A stretch of DNA of 64,000 nt from positions 1 to 64,000 of the IMG/VR virus record IMGVR_UViG_3300033149_006617. One strand, given 5' to 3'. The position numbers and the translations under genes are program-made. The notes beneath the pieces are model-generated. The model saw only the letters and a program-made list of their open reading frames with translations, had not been told where the DNA came from and made no database searches. Positions 9,105 to 19,100 of this stretch are shown piece by piece (position 1 is the stretch's first letter; each line of letters opens with the position of its first letter). This stretch comes from a virus.

Positions 9105-9106
9105 CC

Positions 9107-9679
9107 TTGGATTCTATCTTTAACTCTCTTCTTACCCATAACGTGCGTATCCTCCGCCCTGTGAGGCAGATAGGTAGTAGTCGGCGTATTGCCTATGCCG
9201 ATTACCAAGATGTGTTTGGTGAGGATCAACAGGTATTGATACAGCCTCGTAGCACGAGAGTTGATGGTACTCCATTAGGGCCGGAAAGTGATATGACAAT
9301 TTTTATGTATACCAAGCCGACTCTTTATCTGCAACCTGATTGGGTCGTGCAGCAGACCATCGCTTCTACTTCTGTTGCAGTAGCGTATTCCAAGGGTGAT
9401 ACAACCCTTATTGTCAACAATGCGTCATCGCTGAATATAGGAGATAAAATAATCATTGGGGATACCTCTGCAGATGTAGCCAACGAGCATGTAATCGTGG
9501 ACAAGTCCAATAATACATTGACTGTGGACCCGCCTTTGAAGGAAGACGGTACGGCGGGAACAGCAGTGAGGATCCTCAGGAGATACATTGTATCAGGTAT
9601 ATTTAGGGACGTTGCGGGGCAGGGCCATCATAATAAGTATAGATTGATTGAGCCCGAAACTGTGGCATTCGTGGGGTAG
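9107..9679 (+). CDS. Probable head-closure / head-tail joining protein
   Basis: 190 residues from TTG 9107 with GAGGATGAG upstream. The outer parts (HNVRILRPVRQI...; ...SGIFRDVAGQGHHNKYRLIE) are split by an inserted beta domain at about residues 85-160 (SSLNIGDKIIIGD, NNTLTVDPPL). The same type of inserted motif recurs in the tail protein at 22128. Assignment as a connector rests on its place upstream of the tail-terminator and tail-tube genes. Confidence 0.5.
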   Translation: MDSIFNSLLTHNVRILRPVRQIGSSRRIAYADYQDVFGEDQQVLIQPRSTRVDGTPLGPESDMTIFMYTKPTLYLQPDWVVQQTIASTSVAVAYSKGDTTLIVNNASSLNIGDKIIIGDTSADVANEHVIVDKSNNTLTVDPPLKEDGTAGTAVRILRRYIVSGIFRDVAGQGHHNKYRLIEPETVAFVG

Positions 9680-9688
9680 ATGGTAATC

Positions 9689-10393
9689 ATGGCCTACTCA
9701 ACTAAGTTTGGTAACTTGAATGATATTATGACCTCGTTGGTGTGGTTGGTGCAAAGCGCCGTATTACTCAAGGAGGATTGCAATAAAAGTTCCACCGTCA
9801 CCGTTGGTAGTAATGAATTATTCAAAGATGAAAATGATGCAGATGGATTCGTCGCCGAGGCAACAATAGAGGATGATAACGGCTCAGAGGATGTGACGAT
9901 TTCGTCGTTGACGGGCTTAACCACGATTACTTTAGCGTCCCCAACCACAGGTGTATATACAGTGAGCAATAACGCTAGGATAAGGCTCCGCACACCTATT
10001 CTAGATCTGGAGGATGACAGTGTTATCCCAACTTATGCCGTTGACGAGGACATTATTGATTATGCCCCGATTGTAGCTATCACTGCCGACGAGATGAGAA
10101 TTGAGCCGTATACAAATGTGGCGGGGTTACAGGTATATCCGTTTACTGTCTCTATATGGAGACGGCTTACAGAGGGTACCGACCCCCAGATTCAGGGAGG
10201 CAACGATATGGCGGCGTTGTTGGAGGTGTTGACGCGAGATGTCTACCTAAATGGTAATGCAGATGATGTGAATATAATAGATGCCGAAGGAGGGGATTGG
10301 CCTCTTGATTTCACTGAGGGTAAGCCCTTCACATGGGCATTTGTAGAGATAGTCGTTAATAAAGTTGACTTGTGGTATCGCCATAGGTCGTAG
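9689..10393 (+). CDS. Probable tail-terminator / tail-completion protein
   Basis: 234 residues; ATG 9689 gives MAYSTKFGNLND and better spacing than ATG 9680. Residues 35-110 look like an extra beta domain, while the rest (VYPFTVSIWRRL, MAALLEVLTRDVYLNG, FTWAFVEIVVNKVDLWYRH) resembles the conserved body of small siphovirus tail terminators. Position directly before the tail-tube gene supports this. No unique motif was seen. Confidence 0.45.
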   Translation: MAYSTKFGNLNDIMTSLVWLVQSAVLLKEDCNKSSTVTVGSNELFKDENDADGFVAEATIEDDNGSEDVTISSLTGLTTITLASPTTGVYTVSNNARIRLRTPILDLEDDSVIPTYAVDEDIIDYAPIVAITADEMRIEPYTNVAGLQVYPFTVSIWRRLTEGTDPQIQGGNDMAALLEVLTRDVYLNGNADDVNIIDAEGGDWPLDFTEGKPFTWAFVEIVVNKVDLWYRHRS

Positions 10394-10433
10394 TTGGTTG
10401 TAGTGGTATACCATACAATTTAGGAGAATTGAA

Positions 10434-11375
10434 ATGACTATTACCCTTCCACTCTCTAAATTTGGGTCGTTTGTGTTCGGGCTTAATTCTAGCCCCTACG
10501 CTATGGAGGACGACGCTACATGCACAGACAAGTTACCTCTTACCGAACCGGAAAGCCTCACCCGTAGGACTAATATCACGCCCTATGATACTGCGGATAC
10601 GCGGGAATATGAAAGCGTGACCTATAGTGCGGGTGAATGGGCCGAGGGGTCAGTATCACCAGGATTGATCCCAGGTTCGGTAACTAATCTCCTTTCATGG
10701 ATTCAGGATAGGAACGATGACAACCAAGGAGTATTCGCCACATGTGCTGTAGACTTCGGGCATGGCGAATATAAAAAGATATACAATGCAAAGGTAAAAA
10801 CTGCGGTGTTTACATTCCGCAAGGGTGAACCAGTGACTGTAAGGCTGGATATTGTCGGGCAGAGAATGGTTGACGCGGTTTATGTGGGTTCACCCGATAT
10901 GCCGGTGCCATCACTATATCTTTTCAAAGAAGCCACCGTGGGGTACGGCTCCACAGGCGGGGCTTATCCCACAACTTATGATTTCGAGCAGATCGAAATC
11001 ACTATAGATAATGGGGTAGAGGACCCTGCAGAGGGCTTGAGGCTGGCTCCTTATAACTATCCTTATGTGATATACAATCTCTATGGCATGAGGATTACCG
11101 GAACAGCCCAGATGGATTTTGCCAACGTGGATGCATTCGATGCGTTTATGGCAAGTTACAGTGACATCGGCCCTCCGTCATCGTCAGATAGACAACTCAG
11201 GATAGCCCTCGCCAGAGGTGCGAATACCTGCACATTGACGCTACCTCGAATCCAATTTGAGAATGTTACCCCTGCATTGGCAGGAGACCATAGTTCGAGA
11301 ATAGTATTGCCGATTGAATTTCGCGGGCTGGCCGACGAGGCCACCGGAGCAACAGCGCCACTCACATTGGCGTAA
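10434..11375 (+). CDS. Major tail (tail tube) protein
   Basis: 313 residues, start supported by AGGAGAATTGAA. Beta-rich, with features of tail-tube proteins: a repeat-like second half (YDFEQIEITIDNGVEDP, RITGTAQMDFANVDAFDAFM), a polar loop-rich first half, and a gene order of tube, frameshifted chaperone, tape measure. It would polymerise into the tube through which DNA leaves. Confidence 0.7.
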   Translation: MTITLPLSKFGSFVFGLNSSPYAMEDDATCTDKLPLTEPESLTRRTNITPYDTADTREYESVTYSAGEWAEGSVSPGLIPGSVTNLLSWIQDRNDDNQGVFATCAVDFGHGEYKKIYNAKVKTAVFTFRKGEPVTVRLDIVGQRMVDAVYVGSPDMPVPSLYLFKEATVGYGSTGGAYPTTYDFEQIEITIDNGVEDPAEGLRLAPYNYPYVIYNLYGMRITGTAQMDFANVDAFDAFMASYSDIGPPSSSDRQLRIALARGANTCTLTLPRIQFENVTPALAGDHSSRIVLPIEFRGLADEATGATAPLTLA

Positions 11376-11398
11376 AAATTACAGAGGAGAGAATAGAA

Positions 11399-11743
11399 AT
11401 GGAGAGGCAGATCGAGGACATTCAGACTGACAATCTGACGTTAGCCACAACCCTTCGTTGCTTGGGGGCGGAATTAATTGCTGTTATTCCACTTAGCCCC
11501 CAGCGGGCAGCCTGGAGGCTGCGTTGCGATATAACTCAAATAGAAGGGGGGCGGGATGCCCTTCTGGATGCCGATAAGAATGATAAGTATGGATTTCATC
11601 GTTATGAGGCCAATCGTAGGAAGAATCTGGATGCCGCTAGAGCGGCATGTTCCAATGTTTACAATGATGCCAAGATAGTCGCAGACGAAAAATTGGTGGA
11701 TGAAAAAAACACCGAAGAGGAGCAGGATGAAGATGGATCTTGA
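11399..11743 (+). CDS. DUF5659-like small protein in tail module
   Basis: 114 residues. TDNLTLATTLRCLGAELIAV followed by a strand, then DALLDADKNDKYGFHRYEANRRKNLDAAR resembles the short DUF5659-like modules found in many phages (a DNA- or nucleotide-interacting fold is only presumed). The C-terminus is acidic. It overlaps the next gene by 17 nt. Function in tail assembly is inferred from position only. Confidence 0.5.
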   Translation: MERQIEDIQTDNLTLATTLRCLGAELIAVIPLSPQRAAWRLRCDITQIEGGRDALLDADKNDKYGFHRYEANRRKNLDAARAACSNVYNDAKIVADEKLVDEKNTEEEQDEDGS

Positions 11744-12239
11744 AAAATTTATTGCCCCACCATTGGGCACAGAAAACGAGCCTGAGATAGTATGGCTCAC
11801 CGATCCCGAAACGGGGGAAAAGGTAGAATTTGAGGGCTGGGAAGTACAACCTCATATTATGGTGAGAGAGCCATATTCCGATGAGGCCCTCAAATTCAAC
11901 TCATTCCTGACTGCAGCCAAAGTCAATATAGATGAAAGCGGGGAAATCAAAACCGGCCAGGCCGAGATGACCATCAATGAGTGGCCCCTCCTTGAGGAGA
12001 TTGCAAAGACCATTGTATTAAGTGGTGTATTGCCGGTCAAATCGGATAAGGAGGGGGAATTGGCAAAGCCGTTTGTATTCAAGAAAGAGGGACGGCGAGC
12101 TAACCATCAATTTATTTCCCTCCTGAAGAGAATAGGGCTTAAGCACCCTATTACCGAATGGTACAGGCGATTCTGCTGGGAACTTATCGTTCGGATTAAT
12201 CCCAGTGACAAGGTGGTAGTTGAGGCAAAAAACTCCTAA
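11727..12239 (+). CDS. Tail assembly chaperone, short form (gpG-like)
   Basis: 170 residues from ATG 11727 (GAGGAG 5 nt upstream; ATG 11700 would lengthen the overlap). Between the tail-tube and tape-measure genes, this is the place of the G chaperone that coats the tape measure. The last codons read GCA AAA AAC TCC TAA and form a slippery heptamer (see 12227-12284), so a minority of ribosomes should continue into the next frame. The protein is mixed alpha/beta without catalytic motifs. Confidence 0.65.
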   Translation: MKMDLEKFIAPPLGTENEPEIVWLTDPETGEKVEFEGWEVQPHIMVREPYSDEALKFNSFLTAAKVNIDESGEIKTGQAEMTINEWPLLEEIAKTIVLSGVLPVKSDKEGELAKPFVFKKEGRRANHQFISLLKRIGLKHPITEWYRRFCWELIVRINPSDKVVVEAKNS

Positions 12240-12601
12240 GGGAAGTGGGGAAGTATTCGCTAAGCGATATTCCCCCACTTCCCTCCCTCCTCATTGAGTT
12301 GAGAACTCCTGAGCATCTTCCCCCAACATTTGTTGAGGGGAAGGATAGCAAGGAAAAACTAAGCCAAGTGAGAAGGGAAACCGAACTAACCCAGGATGAT
12401 TTGGAGTTGTTGCAACTAGTCACCCATTATGTAAGGGAAATTCAATGGATTGAATTTGCCAACGACCTGCCCGATGGGCTGCCAAGAAACAAGCAACCTT
12501 GGTTCCGCCCGATGTTTTGGGATGCCTATTTAGAGGGCAGGGCGGAAGCATTTGATAAGCAACAAAGGGAAGTGACCTCCCATCATGGAGGAACCAAGTG
12601 A
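11727..12601 (+). CDS. Tail assembly chaperone, -1 frameshift product (gpGT-like)
   Basis: Predicted 291-residue fusion made by slipping back one base at A AAA AAC (12227-12233). The -1 frame is open directly from the slip (CTC CTA AGG GAA GTG) into the frame ending at 12601, which contains ELTQDDLELLQLVTHYVREI and an Arg-rich end. The downstream part has a GTG at 12245, but no ribosome site precedes it, so it is probably made only as a fusion. This is the standard G/GT arrangement of long-tailed phages. Confidence 0.7.
12227..12284 (+). promoter_or_regulatory. Programmed -1 ribosomal frameshift signal
   Basis: The canonical heptamer A AAA AAC occupies 12227-12233 in the correct phase. A 5-nt spacer is followed by a 12-bp GC-rich stem: AGGGAAGTGGGG (12239-12250) pairs perfectly with 12273-12284. 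A small inner hairpin (TCGC/GCGA) sits in the loop. Site, spacer and stem match known -1 signals. Confidence 0.85.
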
Positions 12602-13307
12602 ATTTATATTTCGGTGGACCGACGGCACTAGGCGGAGGATACGGTATCTCTTTGGGCTTAGTGATGGGGCTGGTAACTTTCTTGGCCGGATTTTTGAGCT
12701 GTGCAAGCCAGTTTGCCAGGGGATAGCATGGGATGTGATGAAGGAAATCAAGTCCAATATCCCGATATTTACGGGTTGGACTAGGCGGTCCGTGCGAATA
12801 ATAAAGCAGAAGCTTAAGACCACTGGGCATTCCAAGAGCCCAAGGTACGTTGTAACTTTATGGGGGGCCCTCCGGCGTTCAGATGGAGTGAATGTCGCCA
12901 AGATGATGGTAGATGGCATCAAGCCACATAAGGTGTCATTTGAGAACCCACACGTTCGCGATTGGTTTCGCCGGAAGAAAGGCTTCAAATTCTACAAAAG
13001 CACTACTGGAAAGTGGTACGGCGACCCGCTTAGTGGCAAGGTAAAAAAAGGCGGGGAATGGATAATAGCCAACAAAAGCATAGCCAAGAAGGCACAAAGA
13101 ACAAAATTGTGGTGGAGTAAAATTACTGTATACAGAACAGGGATAGGGGGGAAGGGCCGAACATTTGGCAAGAGAAACATCTTCCCAAGCAGTACGTTTA
13201 TCAATGCGCAAATGAACAAGTTAGGCAAAGAAGCCAGAAAGAAAATGGCAGAGGCATGGAAGGAAGGAAATCGTTTCCCAAAGGGAGATAATGGCGGTTT
13301 TATTTGA
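12585..13307 (+). CDS. Basic protein before the tape measure, possible minor tail protein
   Basis: 240 residues, strongly basic. The N-terminal third (SEFIFRWTDGTRRRIRYLFG...WDVMKEIKSNIPIFTGWTRRSV) recalls the HK97 gp10-like neck/tail-completion fold, which often includes a 'TGxLRxS' turn. It overlaps the frameshift product by 17 nt. The assignment is tentative. Confidence 0.4.
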   Translation: MEEPSEFIFRWTDGTRRRIRYLFGLSDGAGNFLGRIFELCKPVCQGIAWDVMKEIKSNIPIFTGWTRRSVRIIKQKLKTTGHSKSPRYVVTLWGALRRSDGVNVAKMMVDGIKPHKVSFENPHVRDWFRRKKGFKFYKSTTGKWYGDPLSGKVKKGGEWIIANKSIAKKAQRTKLWWSKITVYRTGIGGKGRTFGKRNIFPSSTFINAQMNKLGKEARKKMAEAWKEGNRFPKGDNGGFI

Positions 13308-13323
13308 TAGGATGTGACTCAAT

Positions 13324-15306
13324 ATGCCCACTGTTGACCTTATAGGCAAAGTAACAATTGTTCAGGGTGAAGCGGCGGACGAACTCAATAGGATCAGGGC
13401 GAAGCTAATAGCCCTCCAAAACGAATCTAAAAAATCTGGCAAAGAAAGTGCAGAGGCAGCTAAGAAGAGCACCTCTTCATGGGCATTTCTCCCTGGCAAA
13501 TTGGGTATGGCTATCCGCCAGTTTATCCAATTGTGGGTAGTTATCCGGATGGTGCGGACGGTATTTGTGGCACTTACGGCTGTCTTTAGGGCTGGCTTAA
13601 CTATCATAATTACTGAACTAAAGATTGTGTATGGGCTGTTCCAACGTATAACAAAAGGAACAATGGCCCTCACTGCGGCTATCGTCGGGCTTATGGGCTA
13701 TACCATGAAATTGACCGGCGATATGGAGCAACTTAAGGTTATCATGCAGGCCACCTTTGGTGCCGAGGCCGGAAGAATGTGGACGGAATGGGCCGAGAAG
13801 ATGACCCTCTCCACCCGCTTTATTTTGCCAGACCTCATTACGGGTATGATCCAACTCGGTGGTATTCTAAAGAATATCAACATCAGGGCCACTGCTGAGG
13901 ATTGGAAAGCCCTTATTGACCTGGCGACTGCTCGTGGCGTTGAATTTACAAGGATCGCTATGGCAGCGGGTAGGTTTATAATTGGCAGGCCGCAACCAAT
14001 GGCCGTCGCCGCTGGTATCACAACCTCCACCATTGCGCATGAACCAGGTGCTGTCTATAGGGAGAAAGCAACCGGTGAACGAACCCTCTTATATACCCCT
14101 GAGGCGATGAAGCAAAATTGGAAGGTTCTTATGAACTTCATACGAAGGGAATATGGGGGCACTGCAGAGAGGATTAGGGGCACTTGGCAACAAGTATTAT
14201 CCAATATGGCCGACCTGTGGGAAACATTCATTCGCACGTTGGGTGATACTACGTTCTTCAAGCCCATTAGAGACGCATTTAACCTCCTCCAGCAATATGG
14301 TGAGGAATACTATGGCAAGCCCATGAAGAAACTGGCTGAGGCATTAGCCCCTGCATTCCAGCCATTTGTAACCCTTATTCAGGCATTAGCACTTACCATT
14401 AAATCCATATCTGGCGAAGAATTACTAAATATATTCAAGCGGATAGCGCAAGCGGTTGGCCCCATAATGACCAAAGTGGTAGGGGCTATTTGGCGGGCGT
14501 TCCAGTTTATTTATAATTGGGTAAAGTCGGCTGATTTTCAGGCGTTAGCACGTAGTTGGGTAAGTGCCCTACGGCCTGTGTTTGATCTCATCCTAGAGGT
14601 TTTCCGGCAAATCCCCAGCATGGTACGATTTTTGTTAGCCGCCACCAATACAATAGCAATGATGTTTTCAAAGAGTGGTAATTGGGAGGAAGTATTTGTT
14701 AACATTGCCAATGCGTTTAGAGATGTGCTTCCAATAGCAATTAACATTGCGAGGGCATTAGTAGGCGGAGCTTATTACATCGTAGCGCTTCTTTCCCCAA
14801 TTATCAGCCTTATTGCAAGGAAAAATATAATGGGGCTTGTCAATAGGCTGTATGACAAACAAGTACAGCTCTTTGATAGAATGGATGCATTTGCCAAAAA
14901 TCTACCCAAGTTCCAAGTTGGGACGCCTATCGGTGAAACATTATTGCAAGCCCTTCCTGCAGTACAAGCAATGGGGCCTATAGAGCGAAGACCTGGTGCT
15001 GAGGCAAAAGAATTTCTCCATACTCCTTGGGGGGCCCTCTCACGGGCATTGCCAACGGGGAAAGGATATACTAAACCAATAATCCCTAAACTCCCCCCAG
15101 GAGGGGTTATTACATTAGGGACCAAGCTACCGCAAGAGGCAGCACCAATTACAATCAACATCAACGGCCAGAGAATGACCCCTGAGGAAATAGGTCAAGC
15201 AGTGACCAATGCTCTTAGGAAGTATGAGCAAAGCAATAAGCGCCAGCAAGAGGTCGGAGCGACGAATCCGTTGGGACTTACCCCTCAGTATTATGGAGTC
15301 AGATAA
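13324..15306 (+). CDS. Tail tape measure protein
   Basis: 660 residues, the typical tape-measure layout: short N-terminal head, coiled-coil and hydrophobic segments (residues 60-130 and 430-520), the motif TWQQVLSNMADLWETFI near residue 285 that is common in these proteins, and a Pro/Gly-rich C-terminus. By analogy with known tapes the length predicts a tail near 100 nm. Membrane-like helices agree with DNA injection. Confidence 0.85.
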   Translation: MPTVDLIGKVTIVQGEAADELNRIRAKLIALQNESKKSGKESAEAAKKSTSSWAFLPGKLGMAIRQFIQLWVVIRMVRTVFVALTAVFRAGLTIIITELKIVYGLFQRITKGTMALTAAIVGLMGYTMKLTGDMEQLKVIMQATFGAEAGRMWTEWAEKMTLSTRFILPDLITGMIQLGGILKNINIRATAEDWKALIDLATARGVEFTRIAMAAGRFIIGRPQPMAVAAGITTSTIAHEPGAVYREKATGERTLLYTPEAMKQNWKVLMNFIRREYGGTAERIRGTWQQVLSNMADLWETFIRTLGDTTFFKPIRDAFNLLQQYGEEYYGKPMKKLAEALAPAFQPFVTLIQALALTIKSISGEELLNIFKRIAQAVGPIMTKVVGAIWRAFQFIYNWVKSADFQALARSWVSALRPVFDLILEVFRQIPSMVRFLLAATNTIAMMFSKSGNWEEVFVNIANAFRDVLPIAINIARALVGGAYYIVALLSPIISLIARKNIMGLVNRLYDKQVQLFDRMDAFAKNLPKFQVGTPIGETLLQALPAVQAMGPIERRPGAEAKEFLHTPWGALSRALPTGKGYTKPIIPKLPPGGVITLGTKLPQEAAPITININGQRMTPEEIGQAVTNALRKYEQSNKRQQEVGATNPLGLTPQYYGVR

Positions 15307-15309
15307 TTC

Positions 15310-16179
15310 ATGAAACGGGTACTAGTAGCTGGCGACGTGATGCTTGATAAATATACATTTGTAGCCGACAATGGGAGGTCGGCAGAGGCCCCCATTCTTT
15401 GTTGGCGCGAAATTGACGAGCCTAAATATTTCCTAGGCGGTGCGGCAAATGTCGCGTATCATCTGGCTCAATCCGGAATGGATGTATCCCTGCTTGGGAC
15501 GATAGGACGCGATGACGAAGGGGTGTTGGTAGAAAATATATGCAATGAGAACGGCATCCAGCCGTTTCTGGTTAGGGTTGATGGTAGACCAACGACTCTG
15601 AAGCACAGAATAATGCACTCTCACCGGCAACTTATACGCATAGATAGGGAATCGCGGGGGGCCGTAGATGATACCACCATAGAAATATTGACGGGGCTTC
15701 TGGGTGGTATAGAAGTTGACGGCATAGTAATAGCAGATCATGCGAAGGGGATGTTGGTGCCTCCTTTGTGCGCGAAAATTTCCGCGATGGGAGAAGGCAT
15801 ACCTATCATCCTAGATCCCCATCCCAACGGCTATCGTGATTGGGAATACCTAACCGGTATAACACCCAATATAGGAGAGGCAGAGTTGATAGTAGGGCGG
15901 CATGATGTGGATTACATGGCCAACGCCCTGCGTAGCATATATAAGACCGATTCCGTATTGATTACGATGAGTGAAAAAGGCGCATATTATCTGGATGGGC
16001 ACACTGAGTGCCAAATCCAGGCTCCACAAGTAGTTACTGTTGATGTATGTGGGGCAGGGGATTTTTTGGTGGCTACTTGGATGGCGAAAATTTTAGATGG
16101 GCTCCTACTTTTGGATGCCGCAAAAATCGCGGTAGAAAAGGCATCAAAATCAACCGGAATATATCGCTTCCAAAGGTAA
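15310..16179 (+). CDS. PfkB-family sugar kinase, HldE/RfaE kinase-domain-like
   Basis: 289 residues. Signatures: LVAGDVMLDKY at the N-terminus, FLGGAANVAYHLA (substrate-binding GG), LKHRIMHSHRQLIRID, as in heptose-7-phosphate kinases, and the catalytic VDVCGAGDFLVAT, where the usual DTTGAGD Thr residues are replaced. It would make heptose 1,7-bisphosphate or phosphorylate a related sugar. The nucleotidyltransferase half of HldE is absent. It sits alone between the tape measure and tail genes, with four other sugar modules elsewhere, and two GT9 enzymes could use its product. Confidence 0.75.
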   Translation: MKRVLVAGDVMLDKYTFVADNGRSAEAPILCWREIDEPKYFLGGAANVAYHLAQSGMDVSLLGTIGRDDEGVLVENICNENGIQPFLVRVDGRPTTLKHRIMHSHRQLIRIDRESRGAVDDTTIEILTGLLGGIEVDGIVIADHAKGMLVPPLCAKISAMGEGIPIILDPHPNGYRDWEYLTGITPNIGEAELIVGRHDVDYMANALRSIYKTDSVLITMSEKGAYYLDGHTECQIQAPQVVTVDVCGAGDFLVATWMAKILDGLLLLDAAKIAVEKASKSTGIYRFQR

Positions 16180-16185
16180 ATAATA

Positions 16186-19100
16186 ATGGCAACAGTTTAC
16201 GGGCCGTGGTGTAAGACTAACTTGGTGGTAAATCCATCATGCTCCCTTACATTACGCCAATACAATCCCGAGGACCCGCATGGCCGTCACACGCAACAAG
16301 TGCTCTCAGTAACATTTGATTGTGGGTATGGTTGGCGTGCGACTTGGCGTTGTGAATGGCGCTTGCAGCCAATGCCCCCATTCCAGACGGAATTATATCA
16401 ATACTGGCGGTTGGGCTATTGGTGGGCAACGGAGGAATGGTTTGTCGAGCATGAAAGCATAACCAGCCCTGCACCCGATTCCGCGACTACCGAATTCTCT
16501 GCATGGTTTAACGGAATTATCATACAAAAGAGGGGCTTGGAAAATGCTGTCCGTGGCGATGCTGGGATCCAACATCCCGATGAGTTGGATATAGAGTATC
16601 GTTATTTGGCCGAAGCAGATTCGGTAACGACCACGGCCACATTTGGTCCACTAAGCGGATATAGGGGAATTGGCCAAGCATTTGGCGATGATGTTTCATT
16701 TGACAACCCAACATTATCCTTGGATTATGCCCGCGAATCTGTTAACGAGGGGTATGGTAGCGGGGTATTCAATGACATCAAAATTAATGGTGACGACGCT
16801 CCATGCTATGGATTAGATAATCCTCACGAATATGGTTCTGGGAATAGCATCTATGTTGGCCAAAACAATCCGCCAGCATCCCCTGACGGGGGGTGGAGCG
16901 GCTGGATATGGCCTCCTTATAAGGTTCATTATTACGGTATGCCGGTGCACATGTGGGACGACGATTATACAACTGCGCAGATAAGGGACGCATTGTATTC
17001 AATGCACAATCACGATGAGAATGAGTTGTTTGGGGATCCTCTTTGGGCCGGAGATTTTGACGGTAAATCATGGGAGATTTGGAACAGAAGTTGGGGGGCC
17101 TACCCAGAGGATTATGATGACTTTACATCCGACCCAACGTTGTGGTTCAATCTTCACCCTGCATGGCTATTGGGCACCCTCGAGAAGAATTTGGACGATA
17201 GAATAGTTTGTGATGAATATCCATTGGATAACTTTGATCCCGCCGATGGCCGTTTCAAGGCAATCGTATGGGATCATAAGCCCGAATTGGAAGTACACTA
17301 CCCAGATGGCCATCAACCTACACCTTGGGTTGGGTCAACGGGAATAGATGTTACCAACGATGGGGCCACTACTTACATAGAAGCATTTGGTCCAGGCTAT
17401 GTAGAGCGGACGCTTAGGTCATATTATTTCACACGGTTGGATTTCAACCCCGATGAAGGACCCCCTTACCCTTGGGATTATGTTGACTGGAAATTCCACA
17501 ATGGGGAGACTTACGAAGGATCGGGCATCTACTATACCGATGAGGATGTATTCAATTACAGTAATTATTCCTATCTAGTCATCAACATGAAAGCCAATTG
17601 GAGCGGGAGTGCTCTAAGTAGGGATTGGTACTTTCAGATTTACTATTATGACCTAACCATTAATGACAATCATCTTACGGGTGGAAGGGATTTTTCCTAT
17701 AGCGTTACACCGAGGGTAGTGACATATACAATATCCGTTGACTACGATGAAAGAAGCACATCGGTGGATAAGGTTATAGACCTTGCTTTTCCCGCCGAAA
17801 AATATCTCCCCCGCCTGTACCACGTCTACAAGCTGAGGATAAGCAACTTGGTGAATGGGGACACAATTCAGTTCAACAGCATTAAGCTGACGAGATATAA
17901 TCCGGCCACCAACAAGTTCGGGGAAGATACCAATAGTGTAGAGATGGGGATTGTCTTTCCAGATTCCTATCCTGGGGATGAGGATGACCATTTTTCCGTT
18001 GCTACTACCGTTGACGGTGTGCTCACATTCGACCGTAGTACAGATAACGTGGGTCAAAATGGCGTAGAGAAAGGGCTTCCGCATGTATATTACCTGGAGG
18101 GGGCTGCCAGCGGGTTGGACCTCTCCACCGAGCAGACTCTTGATGACTTTGCGGAACAACTAAGCCGCCAAGAAGGATTTTCCGCGCAGAAAGTAGCCTC
18201 CATAAGTGACAATGGGGGGCCATTAAAAGATAGCGATGGGAATTCACTGCAACCTGAATATTGGTGCTTGCTCCAGGAAACAGTAGGCACACAGGGTACA
18301 ACGCTGTATGCCTGCCCTAAGGCAAGAACAATTAAATTAGCCGCAGGAATGACCTATTACGCCCGCCCCAGAAAAATACTCCGAGGTGGCATCCAAGGAT
18401 TGGCATATTATGGTGATAATGAGCAACGGGCCAGGGCCAATCTCAGGGTAAATGCCTATCGTTGTGAAGATGATGCTAAGGGAGATATATTAGAGGACTA
18501 TGCCATTACCAATGAATGGGGTCATTTTATAGTTAGAAGGCTATATGAAACCCAGACCTATGCCCTTTTAGGCGCAGGCGACCCTACAGCCTGCCTTGAT
18601 ATACGGAATGTGGAGACCAATTGGCGTAATGTACCTGTCTCTGGGATTTCTAATCCTGTATTGGTACAGTTAAGAGAAGGGCCTGTGGTGCTGTTTTATC
18701 TTTCCGGCGGCGATATTTGGTCTGTGATGCAAACTACGCCGCCTCTGGATTTCAGCAATAGCATGCAACATACAACTTATGGGGACGTGCAAAACATAGA
18801 TGCAATAGCCACTAATGATGGTAAGATTTGTGTGGCATTTGATAGGGGAGGCACAATATATTTCCTCTTTCTGGAATCAGCAAGCAGACGGACTATAGGA
18901 GGAATAAAAACCGTGAAGGAAAATTGGACAAAGCCAGCATTGTTGGATCACATGGGGATATTATTCCTTGCTGGAATAGACGACCCTGACGTAAAGCTGA
19001 CAAGATTGCATTCTTATGGCTCCGGCCAATTGCCATTTTCAGATGGTTCGTATGATAGAACGATAGTGGACGGGGAAGATGTGGATATAATCGGCCTTTC

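Noticed and set aside
12245-12601. Independent gene from GTG 12245
   Set aside because: No ribosome site; the frame is entered exactly by the -1 slip at 12227-12233.
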